Assembly (NCBI GenBank): GCA_020633125.1
Contig: JACKEH010000006.1
Location: 1 to 64,000, forward strand
Reading direction: 5' to 3'
Length of the DNA stretch: 64,000 bases
Origin: Sandaracinus sp.
Lineage (GTDB): Bacteria > Myxococcota_A > Polyangia > Polyangiales > Houyiibacteriaceae
Shown: positions 1-8,734 of the stretch, piece after piece
Numbering within the stretch: the stretch's first letter is position 1
Layout: each line of letters begins with the position of its first letter
The notes under the pieces: model-generated
Told to the model about the DNA's origin: nothing
Databases searched by the model: none
Seen by the model: the letters and a program-made list of their open reading frames with translations, nothing else
Made by a program: the position numbers and the translations under genes

Positions 1-3000
1 CGTCGTCGTTCGATCGCCACGTCCGCGCCGAGCGCATCGAGGGTCGCGGACGCGTCCGCACGCAACGCGTCGTTCGGTCGTCCCGCGCGTTCGAGCGCGA
101 ACGCGAGCGCCAAACGCGTCGTCGCGAGGTCGTAGGGGTCGTCGACGCCGGCGGCGAGGGCTTCTTCGAGCCGCCGACACGCGTCGTCGGGCGCGGTGAG
201 CATCGCCGCGACGCGCGCCACGAGCGGGCGCTCCGACTCGTGCGCGACCTCTTCCATCGCGCGCAACGCGTCGAGCGCTTCGTTCCGCTCGCCGCGCGCG
301 AAACGTACGCGCGCCAACGTCGCCCACGTCTCGGCCGACGCGCTGACCTGCCGTGCCTCGGCGCGCGCGAGCGATTCTTCCGCCAAACGTTCGGCGCGAT
401 CGAGGTCTCCTTCGTCGCATGCCAACGCGGCGAGGTTGTTCGTGGCGACCAGGCCCGCGAGCGCGGCGCCGTGAAGGTTCGCGAGCTCGAGCGCCGCTTC
501 GGTGTGCGCCCGCGCGAGCGCGAGCAAACCGCGGTTCGTGTAACAGACGCCGAGGTTCACGTGCGCGCGGGCGACGCCGAGCGGATCTTCGGCGAGCAAC
601 GAGAGCCCGAGGTCGCGCAGGTTCGTGCCGAGCTGACCGTCCCAATCGCCGGCCCGCAGGAGGTTCGCGCCGAGACGACCACAGAGGCTCGCTTGAAACG
701 CGGGCGCGTCGATGCGCGCGGCGACGTCGAGCGCCCGACGGCCGAGCGCGATGCCCTCCGCGTTGCGGTCGAGCACGTAGCCGAGCTGCCAACCCAAGCT
801 CGCGAGCGCGAGCGCGAGCTCGGTCGGGTCGCCGTCGTCGCCCAGCGTCTCGATGCCGGCTTCGAGCAAGGCCACGGCCTCCATCGTGCGACGGGTGGCC
901 GACCGCGCGGTGGCCGCGATGCGAAGCGCACGCGCGCGAAGGACCGGACGCGCTTGCTCTTTGGCGAGGCCCGCGGCGCCGAGCGCGAGTCGCGCGGCGT
1001 CTTCCACGCGTCCACCGTCGAGGTGTCGTTGCGCGAGCTCGACCTCGAGCGCGGCGCGGTCCAGCACGTCGTCTTCGCCGAGCGCGAGCGCTTGGTTCAG
1101 CAACGCGTCGGCGTTCGGCAGACGCATCGCGGCCGCACGGCGACCGGCCTCGGCGTACGCGTACGCGGCGCGGCGTCGATCGCCCGCGCGCTCGGCGAGC
1201 GACGCCGAGGCTGCCTGGACCGAGGGGCTCGGATCGAAACACTCGCGGCAGAGCCACGCCGCGGCATGGCCGGCGACCTCGCCGCTCGCCTCGCCGCTCG
1301 TCCGAGCACGCACCCAACGCTCCGCACGCGCGATGGCGGGCTCGACCGGGATGAGCAGCTCGCGGGCGACCAGCTCGTCCACACGCTCCACCGCGACGGG
1401 GCGACCCAGCGCGAGCGAGGCGAGGGGAGCGAGCGCACGACGAGGCGCTTCGCCCGGGAACGCGCGACACGCTTCGAGCACCGCGAGCGCCTCGTCGTCC
1501 AAGCCTTCCGTGGTCGGCGCCGTCACGGGGAAGGGCGGCAGCGCGATCGAGTCTTCGTCGCCTCGTGAGCCGACCAAGAGAACTCCGAGCCGACGCACGC
1601 CGTGCAAGACCTCGAGGGTCGAGGCGTCCAGCTCGTCGGCGTCGTCCACGACCCAGACGACGGGACGCGGGCCGTCCGCCAACGCGTCGAGCGCGCGCAC
1701 GAGGTGTGGAATCGCGCTCCCGACCCGCGTCGCGCGCGCCTTCGCGAGCAGCCCCTCGACCAACGCGTCGCGCACCGTGCGGCGTGCGTCGTTCGGAAGC
1801 ACGCCGTCGAGTCGGGCATCGAGCTCGAGCGCGAGCCGCTCGGCGACCGCGAAAGGCGGGCCTACCTCGGCGTCGAGCCAACGCGCGACCAGCGCCGCGA
1901 GCCCTTCGAGCGGAGGCGACGCGAAGCCCCGTCGACCGACCACTCGGACCACGCGCGCGTCGTCGCGGTGGAGCACGTCCACCAACCCTCGAACCCACGT
2001 GCTGCGCCCGCTCGCGCGCGGACCGTGCGCGCGCACGAGACCGCCTTCGCGCAGGCGAGCCGCCACGCGCTCGGCGGCCGTCGCGCGCTCCCCCTCGAGG
2101 GTGTGCTCGAGGCGACTCTCACGCGAAGGCGGCAAGCTCGGGGCCGCGACCCACTCGGTTCGCTCGTCGTGATCGGAACCGAGCCCACGCCTCGGCGCGG
2201 TCGGACCGGCCGGCACCGCCAACGTCGCGAGCACGCTGTCACGCCGCGCGGGCACCAAGGGCGTCGGTTCGAACGCTTCCGGCGGGCTCTCGGGTCCGCT
2301 CTCGGCGGAGCGCCACCACGCGAGCGTGGCCGCGGCCGAGGCGGGGCGGCGCTCCGGGTCGCGTGCGACGAGCGCCTCGACGAGGCGCACGATGCCCCAC
2401 GGGACACCACGCACCCGGGGGCGCAGCGGAAGCACCTCGCCGTAGAGCGTGTGGCGCAGAATCTCCGTGCTGTCCGCGCCGCCGTGGGGAGGGTGGCCGG
2501 CCATCACGCGGTAGAGCACCGCCCCGAGGCCGTAGAGGTCCGAGCGTTCCCCGATGCCGCAGCCGATCGCTTGTTCGGGGCTCAGGTAGCCCGGCGTGCC
2601 GGCCACGACGACGGGAAGCCCCGCGCGTCCGTCGCGCGGCATCGCCAGACCGAAGTCGGTGAGCTGCGCGGCGCCGTCGCGGTCGCGCAACAAGACGTTG
2701 GAGGGCGACACGTCGAGGTGCAGCACGCCCGCGTCGTGCGCGTAGCCCAACGCGCCGAGCAGCTCGCGTCCGAGGCGCACGATGGCGGGCCCGTCGAGCG
2801 TGTCGGCGCATTCCTCGAGCGAGCGCCCCTGCACGTGCTCGAACACCAAGAAGGGACGGCCGTCGTCGAGCTCACCCGAGGTCAGCAGCTCCACGACGTG
2901 GGGATGACGAAGGCGCGCCGCCAAGGATGCCTCGCGACGCAGCCATTCGTGGCGCCACGGCATCACGTCCGCGTGCGCGATCTTCAGCGCGACGCGGCGC

Positions 3001-3098
3001 CCGTCGGGAGCGAGCGCTTCGAGCACCACGCCGACGCCGCCGCGACCCAATTCGCGCAGCGCCCGGTACCCGTCGGGCAGCGAGCTCGTTTCGTCCAT
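1..3098 (-). CDS. Serine/threonine protein kinase fused to P-loop ATPase and TPR-like repeats (3' truncated by window)
   Basis: Reads from ATG at 3098 through the window edge without a stop, at least 1,032 residues. The N-terminal 260 residues form a Hanks-type kinase: glycine loop GRGGVG (18-23), ATP lysine in VALK (about 38), catalytic loop HLDVSPSN (about 128), TDFG (about 149) and SPEQA (about 173). The HRD arginine is leucine and the usual loop lysine is serine; the SPxN form is common in myxobacterial kinases, the leucine is less so. A proline-rich linker leads to an ATPase-like module with GPRASGRST near residue 356, which has arginine where Walker A has lysine, and VVWVVDDAD near 479 as Walker B. 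The remainder is alanine/leucine-rich helical repeat resembling TPRs, as in PknK/MalT-type signalling proteins. Cytoplasmic signalling role inferred; target unknown. Confidence 0.85.
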   Translation of the reverse strand, partial: MDETSSLPDGYRALRELGRGGVGVVLEALAPDGRRVALKIAHADVMPWRHEWLRREASLAARLRHPHVVELLTSGELDDGRPFLVFEHVQGRSLEECADTLDGPAIVRLGRELLGALGYAHDAGVLHLDVSPSNVLLRDRDGAAQLTDFGLAMPRDGRAGLPVVVAGTPGYLSPEQAIGCGIGERSDLYGLGAVLYRVMAGHPPHGGADSTEILRHTLYGEVLPLRPRVRGVPWGIVRLVEALVARDPERRPASAAATLAWWRSAESGPESPPEAFEPTPLVPARRDSVLATLAVPAGPTAPRRGLGSDHDERTEWVAAPSLPPSRESRLEHTLEGERATAAERVAARLREGGLVRAHGPRASGRSTWVRGLVDVLHRDDARVVRVVGRRGFASPPLEGLAALVARWLDAEVGPPFAVAERLALELDARLDGVLPNDARRTVRDALVEGLLAKARATRVGSAIPHLVRALDALADGPRPVVWVVDDADELDASTLEVLHGVRRLGVLLVGSRGDEDSIALPPFPVTAPTTEGLDDEALAVLEACRAFPGEAPRRALAPLASLALGRPVAVERVDELVARELLIPVEPAIARAERWVRARTSGEASGEVAGHAAAWLCRECFDPSPSVQAASASLAERAGDRRRAAYAYAEAGRRAAAMRLPNADALLNQALALGEDDVLDRAALEVELAQRHLDGGRVEDAARLALGAAGLAKEQARPVLRARALRIAATARSATRRTMEAVALLEAGIETLGDDGDPTELALALASLGWQLGYVLDRNAEGIALGRRALDVAARIDAPAFQASLCGRLGANLLRAGDWDGQLGTNLRDLGLSLLAEDPLGVARAHVNLGVCYTNRGLLALARAHTEAALELANLHGAALAGLVATNNLAALACDEGDLDRAERLAEESLARAEARQVSASAETWATLARVRFARGERNEALDALRAMEEVAHESERPLVARVAAMLTAPDDACRRLEEALAAGVDDPYDLATTRLALAFALERAGRPNDALRADASATLDALGADVAIERR

Positions 3099-3256
3099 CC
3101 CGAGACGGACTTAGCAGCATCCGCCCCAACGACGCGAGAGCCCCCTGCCGTGGCTCACACCCCAGTCCCCGTGGCCGAAGCTCGTTGCGGGACGAAAACG
3201 ACCGGAGCGACGTGACGGCACGGCCCCTCGGAAGAGAGCCATCGGCGGGGACGAGC

Positions 3257-3991
3257 TCAGCGCGCGCGCTCGCCGCCGTCGGCCACCAAGACGTGCCCCG
3301 TGACGTAGCTCGCGGCGTCGCTGCACAAGAACGTCGCCGGCCCGGCCATCTCCTCGGGCCGCGCCGCGCGACGAAGCGGAATGCGCGAGAGCATCTTGTC
3401 GCGTGCCGCGTCCGGCAGCTCCGACGTCATGTCGGTCTCGACGTAGCCCGGCGCGAGCCCGTTGACCCGAATCCCGTCGCGCGCCCATTCGAGCGCCAGC
3501 ACCTTCACCGAGTGCGCGAGCGCGGCCTTCGCTGCCCCGTAGGCGAGGGTGCCCGTCGCGCCGCCGAGGCCCCAAATGCTCGTGACGAAGAGCATCGCGC
3601 CGCCACCCTTGCCCCGCATCTGCGCGGCGGCCGCCCGCGCCCCCGTCATGGCGCCGAGGTAGTGCACGTCGAGCATCGTCTGCAGCTCGGCTCGATCGGT
3701 CTTCGCGGCGAGGCGGCCTCCACCGAGGCCGGCGCAGCTCACGAAGACATCCGCGCCTCCGAGCTCTGCCACCTTCCCGAAGAGCGCCTCGACCTGGGCG
3801 TCGTCGGCCATGTCGCACGCGATGGGAACGCCCCCGAGGCGCTCCGCGGCCGCCGCGCAGCTCGCGGCATCCCGCGAGCTCACGACGACCTTCGCGCCAC
3901 CTGCGGCCAGGCCTTCCGCGATCGCGAAGCCAATGCCACGGCTCGAGCCCGTGACGACGGCGATCTTGCCTCGGAGCCCCGTTCCGATCAT
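3257..3991 (-). CDS. SDR-family oxidoreductase (FabG-like)
   Basis: Protein of 244 residues, the usual length of classical short-chain dehydrogenases. It has the Rossmann motif GSSRGIGFA near the start, a divergent SCAG in place of NNAG, a serine near 137 and the YGAAK catalytic pair near 150, then the APGYVETDM and VTGHVLVADGG segments typical of FabG relatives. It probably reduces or oxidises a carbonyl/hydroxyl group with NAD(P); substrate not deducible. The start is the ATG at 3991 because it overlaps the stop of the upstream TPR gene as ATGA, giving translational coupling; a longer upstream reading is merely open frame. Could be a 3-oxoacyl-ACP reductase paralogue, but no other fatty-acid gene is adjacent. 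Confidence 0.9.
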   Translation of the reverse strand: MIGTGLRGKIAVVTGSSRGIGFAIAEGLAAGGAKVVVSSRDAASCAAAAERLGGVPIACDMADDAQVEALFGKVAELGGADVFVSCAGLGGGRLAAKTDRAELQTMLDVHYLGAMTGARAAAAQMRGKGGGAMLFVTSIWGLGGATGTLAYGAAKAALAHSVKVLALEWARDGIRVNGLAPGYVETDMTSELPDAARDKMLSRIPLRRAARPEEMAGPATFLCSDAASYVTGHVLVADGGERAR

Positions 3992-6900
3992 CGGATCGCC
4001 CTGCGCGCGCGTGCCGCGAGCGGACCGGCCGGCGCACGCTCCAGATAGGTCTCGTACGCGGCACGGGCGTCCGGCGAGTCGCGACCGGCGAGCGCTTCGC
4101 CGAGGTAGAACCACGCTTCGGCTGGCGCCGTCTCGATCTCGGTCGCGGCGCGAAGCTCACGCAACGCGAGGTCGCGCTCGCCACGCTCGAGGGCGATGCG
4201 GCCCGAGAGCGTCAAGGCGCGCGCGCCCAACGAGGGCGGGCGAATGCGCGTGTCGAGCGACGCCTTGATGCGCGTGATCACCTCGGCCGCGTCGCGCCAC
4301 TTCTCGCCGCGGACCAACACCGTCGCGTGCCCGAGGAGCGACTCCGGATGCGACCCGTCGGACGCGAGGGCTCGTTCGTAAGTCTCCGCCGCGCTGGCCG
4401 TCTCGCCGGCCGCGTAGAGGGCGTCGCCGTAGAGCGCGACGACGTCGGGCGAAGCGGTCTCTTCCGTCGCGAGGGGACGGAGGATCGGCAGCGCCTCGCC
4501 GGGGCGATTCTGCGCGAGCGCGAGGCGGGCCAAGACGAGCTTCGTCCCGGTGGCTTCACGGTCGGCGTCGCGCAAGGACTCCGCCTGCACACGCGCGTCG
4601 TCGTTGCGACCGAGCCCGAGCAGCGCTTCGATGCGACCGAGGCGACCGACGAGCGAATACGAGCGGCCGCTTCCGCTCTGTCCCACGCGGGAGCCGAGCT
4701 CCTGGTAGAGCGTGTCGGCCTCGGCGTAGCGCCCGAGATCGAGGAGCAGGTAACCGAGCAAGACCTGCGCTTCACCGTGCGTGGGCTGAAGCTCGATCGC
4801 ACGTCGCAGCGCGGTCTCCGCACCTTCGCCGTCACCGCCCATGCGCCGCGCCCGGCCGAGGAGGAATTGCGCCTCCGCGTCGTCGGGCGAGGCCTGCACG
4901 ACACGCTCGAGGGTCTCGGTGGCGAGGCGTGCGTCGCGTGCTTCGAGCGCCGCTTCGGCGACCGCGAGGCCGACCTCGGGATCGCCGGGGGCGTCGCGCG
5001 ACAGACGTCGCGCCAAGCCGAGCATCTCCTGGGCATGTCCGAGCCGGACGCCGACGCGAATGCGCAGCGAGCGCATCTCGACCGAGGCGTCTTCTTCGTT
5101 GGCCTCGAGGTAGGCATCGAGCGCCTGCGCGGTCGCCTGCAAGGCTTCTTCGGTGCCCACGATGAGCCCCGCGCGCGCCGAGAGCGCGAGGACCTCGGGA
5201 TCGTCTGCCGAGAGCTGCGCGAGGGTGCGGAGCGCACGCACGCCGTCGCGGCGGGCCACGAGGATCTCCGCGAGCAGCTTGCGGTACTCGGCGATGGCGG
5301 GCGCCGAGGCCACCGCGGCCATCGCGGCTTGTTGCGCGCGCGCGAGGTCGCCGAGCGATTGCGCGGCCGACGCGAGCAACGCCTGCAAACGCGGTTCGGT
5401 GGCGCCGGCCGAGCTGGCCGTCGCGAGCGCCGCACGCGCCTCTTCGGAGCGGCCGAGCCGTCGAAGGAGCTGTGCGCGCGTCAGCGCGTGAAGCACGTGG
5501 TCCGCGGGGGCGCCGCGCTCGAGGCGCTCCGCCAAGCCGTCGACGCGCGCGAGGGCGGGCTCGGGCTCTTCGTCGGTCGCCTGGAGGTAGCCGACCCAGA
5601 GCGTGGCGCGTAGGTGATCGGGGTGTCGCTCGAGCAACGCCTGCAGGCGCGCGAGCGCTTCCTCGGGCTGACCCGCGTCGGTGGAGCCTTCGGCGAGCGC
5701 GATCGCCGCCGAAGCGAGCCCCGCGTCCGACGCCGCCGCGGCTTCGAGGTGGCCGGTCGCCGCGTCGCGGCCGAGCCGCTGTTCGAGACGACCGACGGCG
5801 TAGAGCACCGTCGGATCGTCGGACGCGCCTTCGGTCGCCGCGGTGAGCTTTCGTTCGCCCTCTTCGCCATCGCCACGCGCGAACGCGACGATGGCGCTCG
5901 CGACGTCGACGCGTGGACCGGTCAGCTCGGCACGCATCGCGCGATCGACGGTCGGTTGCAGGAAGCCGGGCTCAAACGCGCCGTCTTCGAGCGCTCGCTG
6001 CGTGTGCACGAAGAGCAGGGTGCGCGGCACGTCGTCGTTCGTCGGCGAGAGCTCGCGCGCCTGCCGAAGGATACGCTCCGCATCGACCAACGCTTCGTGC
6101 GTGCCGCGAGCCGAGAGCTCGGTCGCCTCGGTCACGAGGGTCGCGGCCTCGCGATCTTGCTCGCCGACCCACCATTGGTAGCCGAACCAGCCACCGACGG
6201 AGAGCCCGACGACGAGCACGCCCAACACCGCGAGCGGCACCGCGACCTTCGTGCCCGACTTCGGCGCGTCTTTCTTCGCGGCCCAGACGACCGACGCCGC
6301 GTCCTCGTCGGGAGGTTCGAAGAGGCGCTCCTTCTGGAGCATCGTGAGGATCGCGTCGACGTCCTCGGAGCGGCCGGCGCGCTCGCCGCCACTCACGTCG
6401 CGGACGCGCGCCGGGGGCTCGCCGGCGGCCCATGCACCGTCGGAGTCCATCGAGGCCAAATCGTCGGACGCCGCGTCGAGGAACGCGGGGCTCGGGGTCG
6501 CCACGGCGGCGAGGTCGTCGGACGCCAGCTCCGCCATCGACGAGTCTGCGGATTCGAGATCCGCCGAATCCAACATGGGGGTCATCGAGCGTGGCGGAGC
6601 CGCGAGCGGCTCGGGCGCGGGACGCACCACCGGCGGCTCCGAGGCTTTGCGCACCCGCGTCGGCGGCTCGTCGTCGAAGGGGTTCGTGCCCTTGCCGACC
6701 ACCGAGCGCGTCGGACCTTCTTCTTCGCCGAAGGGATCGGCGCCGAAAGGCGAGGGCGCCTTCTTCTTCGCCGCCAGCGCGGCCTGAACCTCCTCGAGGC
6801 CTTGGCGATCGAGCATCGACGTCGGTGCGTCGTCGTCGATCGCCTCGGTCGAGAGGTCGTCCTCCCTCCGCACCGCCGCGGCGATCTTCGCGGAGAGGTC

Positions 6901-7650
6901 GGAGGCGACGACCGTCGACTCGTCGTCTTCGTCGTCGTCGACGAACGCTCGGGGCGGCGCGGCCTTGGGGGGCGGAACCGCCTTCGAGCCGAACACGGGC
7001 GCCTTTCGCGGGGGCACCGCGGGCTTCGGCGGGACGCGCGGCTCCGGCACCGGCGCGCGCGCGACGGTCTGGGCTTCGGAGGCGGGCACGGGCGCCGGAC
7101 GCGGGACCCGCGGTTCGGGGACCGGGGCCTTCACGGTGGCCGGCTCGGGACCTCGCGGCCGCTCCGGTGGGGGCGCGGGACGCTCCGAGGTGGTGAGGTC
7201 GTCGTCGTCGTCGTCGACGCCACCGCCTCCCGCGTCTTGGGCGAGCTTCGCCAAACGCGTCGCGCGCTCGTGCAGACGCTGCACCTCCGGATCCATCGCC
7301 CCGAGCGCGCGCGCACGAGCGAGCACCTTCTGCGCGCGATCGGGATCGCCGCGACGCAGGAGCACCTCGCCCAACCAGCGGTAGGGATCGGGGTGGCCCG
7401 CGTCGATTCGCGCGGCTTGGAGCAACGTCTTTTGGGCGCGGAGGAGGTCACCCCGCGCCATCCACGCGCGGCCGGCGATGACCATCGCGTCTACGTCCTT
7501 CGGCTGCGTTCCGAGGTGGACTCCGACGACCTCGAGCGCCTCGCCCGCGCGCTCGGCCGTCAGGAGCTCCGACGCGAGCGTGCTCGCGTCCTCGCTCCTC
7601 GAGTCCAACCGAAAGCGAAGCAGCCTCGCATCGAGGTTCCCGGCGGACAT
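3988..7650 (-). CDS. Large TPR-repeat membrane protein
   Basis: 1,220 residues. An N-terminal block of TPR-like helices (about 1-150) is followed by an Asp stretch and a long Pro/Ala/Glu-rich disordered region (150-460), a single hydrophobic segment (about 468-490, starting VAVPLAVLGV) and then a second TPR array filling residues 500-1215. This gives one transmembrane anchor with repeat domains on both sides, suggesting a scaffold joining cytoplasmic and periplasmic partners; I do not recognise an ortholog. It is coupled to the following SDR gene by ATGA. A TAGGAT hexamer lies 9 bases before the ATG with no clear ribosome site, suggesting a near-leaderless mRNA. TPR-plus-single-membrane-span proteins occur in myxobacterial motility and secretion machines, but membership is only a possibility. 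Confidence 0.85.
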   Translation of the reverse strand: MSAGNLDARLLRFRLDSRSEDASTLASELLTAERAGEALEVVGVHLGTQPKDVDAMVIAGRAWMARGDLLRAQKTLLQAARIDAGHPDPYRWLGEVLLRRGDPDRAQKVLARARALGAMDPEVQRLHERATRLAKLAQDAGGGGVDDDDDDLTTSERPAPPPERPRGPEPATVKAPVPEPRVPRPAPVPASEAQTVARAPVPEPRVPPKPAVPPRKAPVFGSKAVPPPKAAPPRAFVDDDEDDESTVVASDLSAKIAAAVRREDDLSTEAIDDDAPTSMLDRQGLEEVQAALAAKKKAPSPFGADPFGEEEGPTRSVVGKGTNPFDDEPPTRVRKASEPPVVRPAPEPLAAPPRSMTPMLDSADLESADSSMAELASDDLAAVATPSPAFLDAASDDLASMDSDGAWAAGEPPARVRDVSGGERAGRSEDVDAILTMLQKERLFEPPDEDAASVVWAAKKDAPKSGTKVAVPLAVLGVLVVGLSVGGWFGYQWWVGEQDREAATLVTEATELSARGTHEALVDAERILRQARELSPTNDDVPRTLLFVHTQRALEDGAFEPGFLQPTVDRAMRAELTGPRVDVASAIVAFARGDGEEGERKLTAATEGASDDPTVLYAVGRLEQRLGRDAATGHLEAAAASDAGLASAAIALAEGSTDAGQPEEALARLQALLERHPDHLRATLWVGYLQATDEEPEPALARVDGLAERLERGAPADHVLHALTRAQLLRRLGRSEEARAALATASSAGATEPRLQALLASAAQSLGDLARAQQAAMAAVASAPAIAEYRKLLAEILVARRDGVRALRTLAQLSADDPEVLALSARAGLIVGTEEALQATAQALDAYLEANEEDASVEMRSLRIRVGVRLGHAQEMLGLARRLSRDAPGDPEVGLAVAEAALEARDARLATETLERVVQASPDDAEAQFLLGRARRMGGDGEGAETALRRAIELQPTHGEAQVLLGYLLLDLGRYAEADTLYQELGSRVGQSGSGRSYSLVGRLGRIEALLGLGRNDDARVQAESLRDADREATGTKLVLARLALAQNRPGEALPILRPLATEETASPDVVALYGDALYAAGETASAAETYERALASDGSHPESLLGHATVLVRGEKWRDAAEVITRIKASLDTRIRPPSLGARALTLSGRIALERGERDLALRELRAATEIETAPAEAWFYLGEALAGRDSPDARAAYETYLERAPAGPLAARARRAIR

Positions 7651-7768
7651 GCGGGGGGCATCCTACCAGTCCGCCTCACGTGGCGGGGAAAAACCGGGCA
7701 CGTCCCGTACGTGTCGGTTCTCGGGGCTCCGCTCCCGGGGAGGGGGGCGCCCGTGGTATAGGGCCGCC

Positions 7769-8428
7769 ATGCGCGTGATCGTCGTGCTCGTCTTGCTGGC
7801 GGCCTCCGGCGTGACGGGGTGTGGCCCGCGGGGTCAGGGGCCCGAGGACACGCTTCGAGCGTTCGCCGAGGCGTTGCGCGAGGGCCGCTACGAGGACGCT
7901 TACGCCTTCTTGGACGAGGGGTACCGCCGCCGCGTCGCGCCCGCCGAGCTTCGCCGGCACCTCGAGGCCCACCCCGAGGAGGTTCGACGTCTGGTCGGGC
8001 TGCTCTCGAACGCGGTCGAGACGGAAGAGATCACCGCGGTGGTGCCCGTGGCGGGCGAAGAAGCGCTCACGCTTCGCCGGGACGACGGGGATTGGCGGGT
8101 CGAAGGCGCGACGATCGACTTCTACGACCAATCGACGCCACGAAACGCCGTCCGGGCTTTCGTGCGGGCGATGCAGCGCCGTCGCTACGACGTGGTGCTC
8201 CGGCTGGTCCCGACCGCGGACCGGGAAGGCATGAGCGAGGAGCGCATGCGCGAAGCCTTCGAGGGCGAGGCGCGCGAAGAGGTGGAGCGCCTGGTCGCGA
8301 CGCTTCGCGAGAGCCTGGACGCGCCCATCGAGGTGGTCGGGGACCGCGCGACGATGGCCTACGGCGAAGGCTCGACGGTGCAGCTCGTTCGCGAAGGCGA
8401 GCTCTGGAAGATCGAAGATCCGGACTGA
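7769..8428 (+). CDS. Putative lipoprotein, two NTF2-like/DUF4878-type halves
   Basis: 219 residues with a short signal peptide and lipobox ending at Cys18 (GVTGC). The body contains two similar halves, each beginning with a helix pattern such as DTLRAFAEALREGRY and NAVRAFVRAMQRRRY, followed by a region that ends in a strand with DGDWRVEG or EGELWKIED. This fold pattern matches small NTF2/DUF4878-like lipoproteins; function unknown, likely attached to the outer membrane. The start ATG was chosen because it begins the signal peptide; TATAGG lies only 6 bases upstream, so the transcript may be leaderless. It diverges from the TPR gene. Confidence 0.85.
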   Translation: MRVIVVLVLLAASGVTGCGPRGQGPEDTLRAFAEALREGRYEDAYAFLDEGYRRRVAPAELRRHLEAHPEEVRRLVGLLSNAVETEEITAVVPVAGEEALTLRRDDGDWRVEGATIDFYDQSTPRNAVRAFVRAMQRRRYDVVLRLVPTADREGMSEERMREAFEGEAREEVERLVATLRESLDAPIEVVGDRATMAYGEGSTVQLVREGELWKIEDPD

Positions 8429-8648
8429 GCCTTCCGTTCGGCGATCGTCGCCTGTCGCGTCGAGCGGGGTCGCGCGCGAAACGCAGGTGTCGAACCTGAT
8501 TCGCCCAGCCCGACGGAGCGCCAGAATCTCCGCGGGACCGTCACGAGCTGACGCGGGCACGCGAGCCTCGTCGCGACGTCCGCGCTCTGGGGACGACGTC
8601 GTCACGAGGTCGCCTCGCGAAGAGCGGCGACGCCCTGGCGACGACGAC

Positions 8649-8734
8649 GTGCCTAGCGCCGACCTAGCGCCGACGTGCCTAGCGGCGACGTGCCTAGCGC
8701 CGACGTGCCTAGCGCCGACGTGCCTAGCGCCGAC
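8649..8734. repeat. 15-bp tandem repeat (about six copies)
   Basis: Unit GTGCCTAGCGCCGAC occurs at 8649, 8690, 8705 and 8720, with one copy at 8675 carrying a single change and one 11-base truncated copy at 8664. The last copy contains the stop codon (8724-8726) of the OmpA-family gene on the minus strand, so the array begins at the gene end and runs into the intergenic space. The rest of 8429-8648 holds nothing I recognise. Confidence 0.95.

Noticed and set aside
240..1568. 442-codon plus-strand open frame
   Set aside because: Antisense to the kinase-ATPase-TPR gene; arginine-rich, repetitive and without any domain, as expected for shadow frames in high-GC DNA.
5614..7761. 715-codon plus-strand open frame
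   Set aside because: Mirror of the TPR gene on the opposite strand; no signal, motif or ribosome site.
8649..8734. CRISPR-like array
   Set aside because: Units are 15 bp, directly adjacent without spacers and no cas genes are present.
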